Source: Elusimicrobiota bacterium
Lineage (GTDB): Bacteria > Elusimicrobiota > Elusimicrobia > UBA1565 > UBA9628
DNA length: 64,000 nucleotides
Assembly (NCBI GenBank): GCA_016194705.1
Contig: JACQAZ010000005.1
Coordinates: 183,800 to 247,799 of the forward strand
Direction of reading: 5' to 3'
A program made the position numbers and the translations under genes. Shown here one piece after another: positions 57,119-64,000 of this stretch. The notes under the pieces were generated by a model, which was not told the DNA's origin, did no database searches, and saw only the letters and a program-made list of their open reading frames with translations. Within the stretch, counting starts at the first letter, position 1; the number at the start of each line of letters is the position of its first letter.

Positions 57119-57152
57119 CGACTCTCCTTAATATAAAAATGACAACGGCAAG

Positions 57153-57181
57153 AGCTTAACAGAAGTATCGCCAAAACGCAA
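57153..57181 (-). promoter_or_regulatory. Promoter of the signalling operon
   Basis: TTGCGT (57176-57181), 17-bp spacer, TAAGCT (57153-57158). TAGGACCTCCCCC directly abuts the -35 (57182-57194) and overlaps the stop codon of the preceding gene, resembling the element in front of the giant genes, but this may be chance. Confidence 0.6.
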
Positions 57182-57191
57182 GGGGGAGGTC

Positions 57192-58313
57192 CTAAATGCG
57201 GGCGCCGACCTGCTTGGGCTCGAACAGGATGAGAGTGCGCTTGAGCTCGCCTTCCTCCTCGAGGTGCACGGCCTTGACGTGGCAGGCGTCGCCCTTGAAG
57301 GTCGTGTCGGCCTCGACGACCTGGTTGGGGCGGTCCAGGGCGACGCCGACCAGGCGCAGGACGTCCTGCTGCTGGCTGTCGATGACGTCGAGCAGGTGGA
57401 GCTTGCCGTCGCCGGTCACCGTGCCCGTGACCGAGAAATTCGTGAACAGGACGCTGTTGTCCTCGTCGACGACGATGGCGCGGTGGTTCTTGGAGACGAT
57501 CGCCGACAGGATCGACTGCCACCAGCGCGCCTCGGCCGCGCCCCTCTGCTTCTCCTTGACCATGGCGTTGGCGATCTCGGCGCGCACCTTCGAGAGGAAG
57601 GTGTTGATGACCACCGCGACGTCGCCGACCTCGTCGGCGCGCGGCGGGAACTTAAGCTCGAGGGTCTTGAACGAGATCGACTCGATGGCGTCGCGCAGGC
57701 TCATGAGCGGTCCCAGCACGAAGTGGTGCAGGAAGAAGTAAAGCGGGATGCCCAGCAAAAGAAGGACGCCGACGGCGCCCACCGCGTACTTCTGCATGGC
57801 CGCGTTGATGACCTTGACCACGCCCTCGCGGCTGACCTGGATGTCGAGGATGCCCATGATGTCCCCGCGCAAGGCCAAGGGGATCGCGATGTCGTAGAGC
57901 GGGACGTTGGGCACGGCGCGCACGATCGGGGATTTGGAGAGCCAGGCCTGCTCGATGGCGTCGGTCGGCAAGGTGACTTCCTTCTGGAACTGGTCGAAGG
58001 TCTCGGTGATTTTGGTCGGGTCCTTGAACCAGCGCACCTCGCCGTATTTATTGAGGTAGAGCAGCGCCGCCACCCGGTCGTCCTTGGCGAAGCGCGTGAC
58101 CGTGTCGTACTCGTCCATCGAGATCGCGCTTTGGTTCTTCGAGAGCCCGTTGATCAAGGTCGGGGCGTAGAGGCGCACCATGTCGATGGCCTCCTGCTTG
58201 AGCTTTTCGTCGAAGGTCCACTTGAAGAGGTTGTAGTAGAAGATGCCGCCGAGGAACATGACATAGATGCCGATCCCCGTGAACCACATGAACCACTTGG
58301 CGGAGAGTCTCAC
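57192..58313 (-). CDS. Membrane sensor with HAMP and PAS-like domain, no kinase
   Basis: 373 residues from the GTG at 58313, which overlaps the previous stop by four bases (GTGA). An upstream extension to 58400 would be Arg-rich out-of-family sequence and is rejected. Transmembrane helix ~8-29, a ~140-residue periplasmic domain, helix ~180-205, HAMP (~205-260, ending KVRAEIANAM), then a PAS-like C-terminal domain. It lacks any kinase, cyclase, phosphodiesterase or methyl-accepting domain, so its output must be protein contact. Last gene of the Tad motor operon, so it may monitor pilus or envelope state. Confidence 0.8.
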   Translation of the reverse strand: MRLSAKWFMWFTGIGIYVMFLGGIFYYNLFKWTFDEKLKQEAIDMVRLYAPTLINGLSKNQSAISMDEYDTVTRFAKDDRVAALLYLNKYGEVRWFKDPTKITETFDQFQKEVTLPTDAIEQAWLSKSPIVRAVPNVPLYDIAIPLALRGDIMGILDIQVSREGVVKVINAAMQKYAVGAVGVLLLLGIPLYFFLHHFVLGPLMSLRDAIESISFKTLELKFPPRADEVGDVAVVINTFLSKVRAEIANAMVKEKQRGAAEARWWQSILSAIVSKNHRAIVVDEDNSVLFTNFSVTGTVTGDGKLHLLDVIDSQQQDVLRLVGVALDRPNQVVEADTTFKGDACHVKAVHLEEEGELKRTLILFEPKQVGARI

Positions 58314-59686
58314 TGATTGCCGCCGTAGAGCTTCTCGATGCGCTGCAGGCCCGCGTCGGCGTCGGCGTTGGAGGGATCGAGCTGCTTGGCGAGGTTCCAC
58401 TCGTCGCGCGCCTTCTCGTAGTCCTGCTTCTGGTAGTAGATCATGCCCGAAAGGTAGTGCTGCTGAGACTGCTGCCGGTTTTCGCCGCTGACGGCGCCCC
58501 TGCCGCCCGGGGGCGTGCCTGCCGGGGGAGTGCCTCCCGTCGTGGCAGCCGTCTTGGCCGCCGCCGCGTCGTCGTCGGCCTTCTTCTTCGCGGCCGCCGC
58601 GTCGTCATCGGCCTTCTTCTTGGCCTCCGCCGCGGCCACTTCAGCCTTCTTCTTGGCATCCTCGGCGCGCCTAGCGGCCGCGGTGCGCGCGGCGTCCTCG
58701 CGGCGCATCTGCTCCTTGGCGCGAGCCACGAGCTGGTCGGCGGCCTTGGGGTCGTAGCCGTAGTCGACGGCCGACTTCCATTCCTTGATCGCGTCTTGGT
58801 ACTTTCGCGTCTCGTAGAGAGTGCGGCCGGCGGCGACGTGCTGGGCGGCCATCTCGGAGCGGATCTCGGCCATGAGCTTCTGAGCCTTGGTGTTGCCGGG
58901 GCCGGCCTCGAGGACCTGGTCGAGCATCTTGAGCGACTCGACGGTCTCGCCCTGGCTGTAGAGGTTCAAGGCGGTCTGGAGCTTCTCGTTGCCGTCCTGC
59001 TCGCGCGCCTCGGACTCGACCTTGGAGATCGCAGAGGTCAGCCTTGGATACCGCGGGTTCAAGACCAAGGCCGCGTACCACTGATCGAGGGTCTCCTTGA
59101 GCCGGTGCTGGCGGTAAGCCTTCTGTCCTCGACGAAAATGATCATCCGCAAGCTCTCCCCGGGCCTTCTTGAGCCAATATTTTGTCTTGAGGTTTTCGGG
59201 CGCGAGTTTCGCGGCCTCCTCCCAGCGGTCGGTCGCCTCGACCATGCGGCCCTGGCGGTAGAGGGCCATGCCCTCCTCGAAGCGGTCCTCGACGAGCTTG
59301 CGCTCGGAGAAGATGGGCTTCTTCGAGCCGCGCAGCTCGATCGTGGCTCTTTGCAGCACCGAGGCGTCCTGGTAGGCCGGGTCGATCGCGAGAATCTTGG
59401 AAGTCAGCTCGCGCGCGCCCTCGTATTCGCCCTGCTTGTAGAGGTCGAAGGCGTTCTCGTAGACCAGGCCGAGGGTCTTGCGCGTGATGCGCGCCTTCTC
59501 GAGCTGGATCGTGTAGATGTACTTCTTCTTGTCGTCGTCGGAGGTGATCGTGCCGAGGTTGACCTTCGAGACGTCCAAGAGCAGCATGTCCGTGTCCTTG
59601 GCGCGCGGGATTTCCTGGGCGCGAGCCGCGCACGCCAGAAGGAGCAGGGCGAACCCCAAGCGAGTTGTCATCATAGGTGTCCTCAT
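58310..59686 (-). CDS. Exported TPR-repeat protein
   Basis: 458 residues; ATG at 59686, or ATG at 59674, which has AGGACA just upstream. Signal sequence with core LGFALLLLACAARAQ; LLAC could be a lipobox, but ARA-Q fits signal peptidase I. TPR-like units (~67-340), a charged Ala/Lys linker, and a final TPR pair (~400-450, HYLSGMIYYQKQDYEKARDEW). Resembles TadD-type or BamD-like scaffold proteins. Sits between tadC and the membrane sensor in the Tad operon, so TadD-like pilus-assembly scaffold is likely, though sequence-level identity was not tested. Confidence 0.75.
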   Translation of the reverse strand: MRTPMMTTRLGFALLLLACAARAQEIPRAKDTDMLLLDVSKVNLGTITSDDDKKKYIYTIQLEKARITRKTLGLVYENAFDLYKQGEYEGARELTSKILAIDPAYQDASVLQRATIELRGSKKPIFSERKLVEDRFEEGMALYRQGRMVEATDRWEEAAKLAPENLKTKYWLKKARGELADDHFRRGQKAYRQHRLKETLDQWYAALVLNPRYPRLTSAISKVESEAREQDGNEKLQTALNLYSQGETVESLKMLDQVLEAGPGNTKAQKLMAEIRSEMAAQHVAAGRTLYETRKYQDAIKEWKSAVDYGYDPKAADQLVARAKEQMRREDAARTAAARRAEDAKKKAEVAAAEAKKKADDDAAAAKKKADDDAAAAKTAATTGGTPPAGTPPGGRGAVSGENRQQSQQHYLSGMIYYQKQDYEKARDEWNLAKQLDPSNADADAGLQRIEKLYGGNQ

Positions 59687-59696
59687 GTCTCTTTTC

Positions 59697-60596
59697 TCAA
59701 AAGCCGAGGCCTCCGGAGATCAGCGACTTCATCATCGGAGCCAGCATCAAAATGAACACCGTAGGGAAAATGAAGATAAAGAGCGGGATGAGCATCTTGG
59801 TCGAAGCCTGGGCCGCGAGCTTCTCGGCCTTGTTGAGCCGTCTGAACCTCATGTCGGCGGCGTAGTTCCTCAGGAGCTCGACGAGCGAGGTGCCGAGCTC
59901 GTCGGACTGCACGATGAGGCCGACAAACGAGCGGATCTCCTGTATGCCCGTGCGCAGGGCCAGGCGCTTGAGGGCGTCCTTGCGCGAGTAGCCGAGCTGG
60001 ATCTCGTTGATCATCTTCTGCATCTCGTTCTCGAGTTCGGTCTTGTCCTTCGAGCTCTTGAGGATGCGCTCGAAGGCCGACATGTAGTCGAGGCCCGCCT
60101 CGATGGTCAGAGCCGCGAGGTCGACCATGGTCGGGAAGTTCTTCATGATCTCGACCTGGCGGGCGCGGATCTTGCTCATGAACATCGAGTCCGGAATGAA
60201 GAAGGCGACCGCGCCGAAGAGGCAGCCCGGGAAGTCGATGACCATGTAGAGCACGCCGATCGCGCCGGCTGCAAGAAGCTCTTTTAAATGCAGCATCTCG
60301 AGCGGCGTGGGTTTGAGCGGGCGGCCCATCATCATGTGCAGCTCCTCGAGCTTGACGTCGAGGTGGAAGGTTTTCAAGAGAAAAAGGTCCAGCCGATCGA
60401 TCAGACTGCCGTTCGGGTTTAGGCTGGAGAAGGCGGTCGTCGTGCCCACTTCCTTCTTGGCGATCTTGGTGATGTCCGTCGGCGACTCCTCGGCCGGGGG
60501 CGCCAGCAGCCGGTTGATCGCCGTATGCGCCGCCACCGAGCCCAGGAAGGCCACGGTGAAGAGGAAGTAGTGCATGAAGGGATCGTTGGGGTTCAT
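59697..60596 (-). CDS. tadC: TadC-like inner-membrane platform protein (T2SSF)
   Basis: 299 residues with transmembrane helices near ~8-27, 105-135 and 270-290. Central T2SSF domain with FPTMVDLAALTIEAGLDYMSA (~153-173), the usual beginning of the GspF/TadC helical domain, and LVQ/GTSLVELLRNYAADMRFRR (~232-252). Starts 4 bases after the tadB stop. With TadB it forms the platform on which the TadA hexamer acts to extrude the pilus. Length is typical of TadC. Confidence 0.9.
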   Translation of the reverse strand: MNPNDPFMHYFLFTVAFLGSVAAHTAINRLLAPPAEESPTDITKIAKKEVGTTTAFSSLNPNGSLIDRLDLFLLKTFHLDVKLEELHMMMGRPLKPTPLEMLHLKELLAAGAIGVLYMVIDFPGCLFGAVAFFIPDSMFMSKIRARQVEIMKNFPTMVDLAALTIEAGLDYMSAFERILKSSKDKTELENEMQKMINEIQLGYSRKDALKRLALRTGIQEIRSFVGLIVQSDELGTSLVELLRNYAADMRFRRLNKAEKLAAQASTKMLIPLFIFIFPTVFILMLAPMMKSLISGGLGF

Positions 60597-60600
60597 TTCA

Positions 60601-62112
60601 TCACACCTGGATGTCTCCCAGTTTGTTGACGATCTTCATGCCGATGCCGATCCAGATGGTGCAGAAAATCAAGGTGACGACGCCCAAACCCGTGAAGTAG
60701 AATTCCTTCATCGGCCCGGGCTGGAAGAGGAACATGATGGTCAGCATGATCCAGGGCATGGCGCCCACGACGATGGCCTGGATGCGCTGCTGGGCGGTCA
60801 TCGCGGCGGTCTTCTCGACGAGCTTGCTCTCCTCCCTGATGTTCTCGACGATGCGGTCGAAGATCTTGGTCAGGTTTCCGCCGACCGAGCGCTGGATGAC
60901 GACGGCCTTGATCATGTAGGCCAGGAGCCGGCTCTGCACGCGCTCCTCGACCCCCTCCAAGGCCCGCTCCAGCGGCGTGCCGAGCTGGTAGTTCTTGATG
61001 CAGAGGCCGAATTCCTCCGAGATGGGCGGCTGCAGGTCGCGATGGACCATGTCGAGACACTGCACGAGGTCGACTCCCGACTTGAGGCCGTTGGACATCA
61101 GGATCATGGCGTCCATGAGCTGCGCCTCGCACTTCATGCCGCGGCGAAAGCGGATGTTGCGCAGCAGCCAGCCGGGAAGAGAGAGACCCGCGTAGATGCC
61201 GAAGCCCGCGAAGATCAGAAAGCCGAACGGGTCGAAGGTCAGCAGGCCCATCAAGATGCCCAGGCCGATGGGCGCGCCGACGAGGTAGTTGATCTTGATC
61301 GTGAGGAACTGGCGCTCGTACTCGTGCGCCCATTCCTTGGCCTTCGCTTTGTACTGGACCACGCCATCCTCGATCTTCGCCTCGTTGAGGGTCCCCAGCA
61401 GCCAGCCCATGACGAACATGACCGCGATGCCGATCATCTTGAAGAACAAGGGCACGGCCGCCGAGCCCTTGGCCGCCTCGGTGGGGGGCGAGTAGCCGCG
61501 CGGCAGGGTGTGCAGGGCCTCGAAAGCGTTGTTGGTCAGCGCGGCCACGGCCATGACGCCCTGACGGTAGCGCTGGAGGTCTCCGTTGATCAGGCCGTCC
61601 ATGACGCTGTCCATCTCCTTGACGATGAGGTCGAAGTCTGCGATCACGGCCCGGCCCCGTCCGCCCAGGGAATTGCCCAGATGCGACCGGTAAAGCCGGT
61701 CCAGCGCCATCTGGAAGCGCACCCGGTTGTCCGCGTAATCGCGCAGCAGGTTGGCGGGTGCTACGAGCTGTCCGCCGTCGACCGGAGCCAGGGTCTTGCG
61801 GGTCAGCTCGAAGAACTCGTAGAGCACCGAGACCGGCGCCTGCCATAGCTGGGCCTCGTTGAGTATGCCTTCCTCGGGGTCCTGCCAGACGGCCTTCTTG
61901 AGCATGGCGTCGATGGTCTCGTCGATCCAATGCGGGACCGTGAGGCTGGCGTCCCGGTCCTTCTTGAAATAGTGGTAGAACTTCTGAGTGCGGGCCTCCG
62001 CCCCGTCAGATTTGTCCAGCATGAACTTGACCTCGGGCGGCGTGAAGGGCTGGCCCAAGACGGGCTCCGAGCCGAGGATCAGAAGCAGGGCGGCGGTCGG
62101 CGCGGAGCGCAT
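60601..62112 (-). CDS. tadB: TadB-like inner-membrane platform protein with signal peptide and extra N-terminal domain
   Basis: 503 residues from the ATG at 62112, one base after the tadZA stop; a longer frame to 62289 is an out-of-frame reading through tadZA. Signal peptide (RSAPTAALLLILGSEPVLG) followed by ~190 residues of helical extracytoplasmic sequence not found in ordinary TadB (usually ~300 residues). Then transmembrane helices ~225-245 and ~280-315, T2SSF domain (CEAQLMDAMILMSNGLKSGVDLV, GNLTKIFDRIVENIREE), and two C-terminal helices. The N-terminal extension is probably periplasmic and may contact envelope partners. Confidence 0.85.
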   Translation of the reverse strand: MRSAPTAALLLILGSEPVLGQPFTPPEVKFMLDKSDGAEARTQKFYHYFKKDRDASLTVPHWIDETIDAMLKKAVWQDPEEGILNEAQLWQAPVSVLYEFFELTRKTLAPVDGGQLVAPANLLRDYADNRVRFQMALDRLYRSHLGNSLGGRGRAVIADFDLIVKEMDSVMDGLINGDLQRYRQGVMAVAALTNNAFEALHTLPRGYSPPTEAAKGSAAVPLFFKMIGIAVMFVMGWLLGTLNEAKIEDGVVQYKAKAKEWAHEYERQFLTIKINYLVGAPIGLGILMGLLTFDPFGFLIFAGFGIYAGLSLPGWLLRNIRFRRGMKCEAQLMDAMILMSNGLKSGVDLVQCLDMVHRDLQPPISEEFGLCIKNYQLGTPLERALEGVEERVQSRLLAYMIKAVVIQRSVGGNLTKIFDRIVENIREESKLVEKTAAMTAQQRIQAIVVGAMPWIMLTIMFLFQPGPMKEFYFTGLGVVTLIFCTIWIGIGMKIVNKLGDIQV

Positions 62113-62113
62113 G

Positions 62114-64000
62114 TCAATGCCCGCTCCTGACCAGCACGGTGCCCGGGGCCACGGGCGGCGCGTTCTTGAGGGCCTGCTCCGAGGGGCTCGGCAGTCCGGC
62201 GCTCTTGGCTTTGGCGTCCTCGCTCTCGTAGACGGACTTGGGCACCTGCAGGCCCAGGAGCTTGAAGTCGCCGTGGAAAGTCGGCTCATAGTCGCACGCG
62301 GAGAAGTAGCCGATGCTCTGGCCGGCGTCGTTGACCGAGACTTGGTGGTAGAGGAAGATGTCCTTGACCGAGACGCTCAGGCCGTCCGGAGCCTTGCCCG
62401 TGATCTCGGTGATGTAGGTCACGCGGCGCTTGCCGTCGGCGAAGCGCGTGATCTGGATGATCAGGTGAACCGCGGATGAAATCATGTCGATGAGCACCTT
62501 CATGGGCAGGTCGGTGCCGGCCATCAGGCACATGGCCGAGAGGCGCGAGATCGCGTCGGAAGGCGTGTTCGCGTGAATAGTCGCGAGTGACCCTTCGTGG
62601 CCGGTGTTCATGGCCTGAAGCATGTCCAAGGCCTCGCCGCCGCGGCACTCGCCGACGACGATGCGGTCGGGGCGCATGCGCAGGCAGTTCTTGATGAGGT
62701 CGCGGATCGTGATCTCGCCCTTGCCCTCGATGTTGGGCGGGCGGCTCTCCAGGCGCACCCAGTGGTCCTGCATCAGCTTGAGCTCGGCGGTGTCCTCGAC
62801 GGTGATGATGCGCTCGTCCTCCGGAATGAAGTTCGAGAGCATGTTCAGGAAGGTCGTCTTTCCGGTGCCGGTGCCGCCGGAGATGATGATGTTCTTGCGC
62901 AGGATGACGCAGTTCTTGAGGAACTCGATCATCTGCTCGGTGCAGGAGCCAAAGCCGATGAGCTGCTTGTAGGTGAAGGGCTTGGCCGAGAAGCGGCGGA
63001 TCGTGAGCGTCGGTCCGGAGACGGCCAGCGGCGCTATGATCGCATTCACGCGCGAGCCGTCTTTCAAGCGGGCGTCGACCAGCGGCACCGACTCGTCGAT
63101 GCGGCGGCCGATGGGGGCCACGATGCGCTTGATGACCTGCACGACTTGCTCGTCGCTGCGGAACTTCATGCTCAGCAGCACGAGCTTGCCCTTCTGCTCG
63201 ATGTAGATCTTGTCGTAGGCGTTGACCATGATCTCGTTGATCGTCGGGTCGCGCATCAGCGCCTGCAGCGGGCCCAAGCCGAGGATCTCGTCGACGAGTT
63301 CGGTCGTGAACTGCTCGCGTTGGGCGCGGGAGAGCGGCAGGTTGCTCTCCTTCTGCAGGAGGTTCTCGATGATCGCGGAGACCTTGTTGCGGTTTTCCTC
63401 GTTCTGCTTGGGGTCGCTGGACTCGGTCAGGCGGATGCGCTCGGTCTCCATCGCGGAGACCACGCTCTTGTGGAGCTTGCCCTTGAGGTCGTTCCAAAAC
63501 TCGGGGACGTCGCCGCCCCCGCTGGCGGAGGTGATGGGCTTCGAGACCGGGGCCGCGGCCGCTCCGCCTCCCCCCCCTCCGGAGGCCGGCTTCCAGATGA
63601 AGTCCGCGGCCTGCCCGAACTCGTCGGCCGACATGTCGGAGTCCCAGTGCTTGAGCGAGGGCTGCACCTCCATCGTGCGCCCGAGCAGCAGGCGCAGCTG
63701 CTTGACCCATTCGCTTTGGAGATTCTCCACGACCAGGATCTTCTGGTTGTTGGCGTACTCCGGGAGCAGGTCTTCCCACGGCATATAAGCCATGACTTTT
63801 TTCTGCATCACGCCGAAGAAGCGATTGACCTCGCTTTGCGCGATCGCGCCGGGAAGGTTGTGCTCGTTGACGATGACCTCGATCTTGTCGAGCTGAAAAT
63901 GCAGCGCCTTGAACTCGTTGAAAGCCGCGTAGGTCGCCTCGAAGTGCGCCCGCTGCGGCAGGCAGACCCAATAGAACAGGTCGGCCAGATCGAAGGAAAA
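62114..64000 (-). CDS. tadA: TadZ-TadA fusion: CpaE-like domain joined to secretion ATPase, incomplete
   Basis: The reading frame is open from the stop at 62114 to the window edge (628 codons visible), so the real start lies outside. The GTG-ATG at 63811 is internal: upstream codons encode DLADLFYWVCLP and DKIEVIVNEHNLPGAIAQSEVNRFFG, then MAYMPWEDLLPEYANN, the C-terminal part of a CpaE/TadZ MinD-like domain. After a Gly/Ala linker (~135-150) comes a complete TadA/CpaF ATPase: N-terminal domain, Walker A GGTGTGKTT (~378), Asp box, Walker B MRPDRIVVGECRGGEA, and His box ATIHANTP. It powers pilus assembly in the Tad system. TadZ and TadA are separate proteins in most systems, so the fusion is unusual. 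Confidence 0.88.
   Translation of the reverse strand, partial: FSFDLADLFYWVCLPQRAHFEATYAAFNEFKALHFQLDKIEVIVNEHNLPGAIAQSEVNRFFGVMQKKVMAYMPWEDLLPEYANNQKILVVENLQSEWVKQLRLLLGRTMEVQPSLKHWDSDMSADEFGQAADFIWKPASGGGGGGAAAAPVSKPITSASGGGDVPEFWNDLKGKLHKSVVSAMETERIRLTESSDPKQNEENRNKVSAIIENLLQKESNLPLSRAQREQFTTELVDEILGLGPLQALMRDPTINEIMVNAYDKIYIEQKGKLVLLSMKFRSDEQVVQVIKRIVAPIGRRIDESVPLVDARLKDGSRVNAIIAPLAVSGPTLTIRRFSAKPFTYKQLIGFGSCTEQMIEFLKNCVILRKNIIISGGTGTGKTTFLNMLSNFIPEDERIITVEDTAELKLMQDHWVRLESRPPNIEGKGEITIRDLIKNCLRMRPDRIVVGECRGGEALDMLQAMNTGHEGSLATIHANTPSDAISRLSAMCLMAGTDLPMKVLIDMISSAVHLIIQITRFADGKRRVTYITEITGKAPDGLSVSVKDIFLYHQVSVNDAGQSIGYFSACDYEPTFHGDFKLLGLQVPKSVYESEDAKAKSAGLPSPSEQALKNAPPVAPGTVLVRSGH

Noticed and set aside
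58314..58400. 29-residue extension of the HAMP sensor
   Set aside because: Arg-rich reading through the upstream TPR gene; GTGA overlap gives a natural start at 58313.
62113..62289. 59-residue N-terminal extension of TadB
   Set aside because: Overlaps the TadA coding region out of frame; the ATG at 62112 starts a proper signal peptide.

Overview
This window is a GC-rich stretch (my impression is roughly 65 percent G+C) of a Gram-negative-type bacterial chromosome. Every gene is on the minus strand except one transposase. There are no rRNA, tRNA or ribosomal-protein markers. The mix of giant exported coiled-coil proteins, Tad machinery and RAYT transposases suggests a deep-branching environmental lineage. 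Elusimicrobiota is my best guess, with Omnitrophota or a deltaproteobacterial-type lineage as alternatives; nothing here proves it.

Layout, in the direction of transcription (right to left). From 64000 to 57192 is a Tad (Flp-type) pilus motor operon: a fused TadZ-TadA ATPase cut by the window edge, TadB, TadC, a TPR protein and a membrane sensor without a kinase domain. From 57118 to 51642 is a signalling block: a small membrane protein, a winged-helix regulator with a degenerate receiver, a lone receiver, a membrane histidine kinase, a receiver-kinase hybrid and a NarL/LuxR-type regulator. From 51618 to 45718 a two-gene module (DUF2332 protein plus a low-complexity membrane protein) occurs twice. 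From 45648 to 42226 are a TadG-like protein, a TadE-like pseudopilin and a divergent FtsH-like AAA protease, closed by a UUCG-loop terminator. From 42069 to 32423 lie more low-complexity membrane proteins and a small BamE-like protein. From 32320 to 726 are three exported proteins of 1067, about 2676 and about 5724 residues. A two-pore-helix K+ channel gene and two RAYT transposase elements, one intact and one broken, interrupt this part. The window ends with an incomplete exported protein (687 to 1).

Two things stand out. First, at least five membrane proteins share one architecture: a short basic cytoplasmic start with an I-P-x-L type motif, a transmembrane helix, a long Gly/Ala/Ser-rich region, and in several a four-cysteine knot, a Pro-Trp motif and a final cluster of helices. 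Second, their promoters look alike: TTGACA, a 17-bp spacer and TAAACT. About 30 bp upstream of -35 there is an 11-bp direct repeat beginning GTAA, as expected for a response-regulator site. The two mid-sized giants share a different element, TAGGACCTTTGG(G/C)CC, directly abutting -35. I read the locus as a co-regulated, multi-component envelope apparatus built around a Tad-type motor, with the giant proteins (one TolC-like in part, one carrying a SecA-like ATPase domain) as candidate envelope-spanning parts. That reading is inference; the individual motifs are visible in the sequence.
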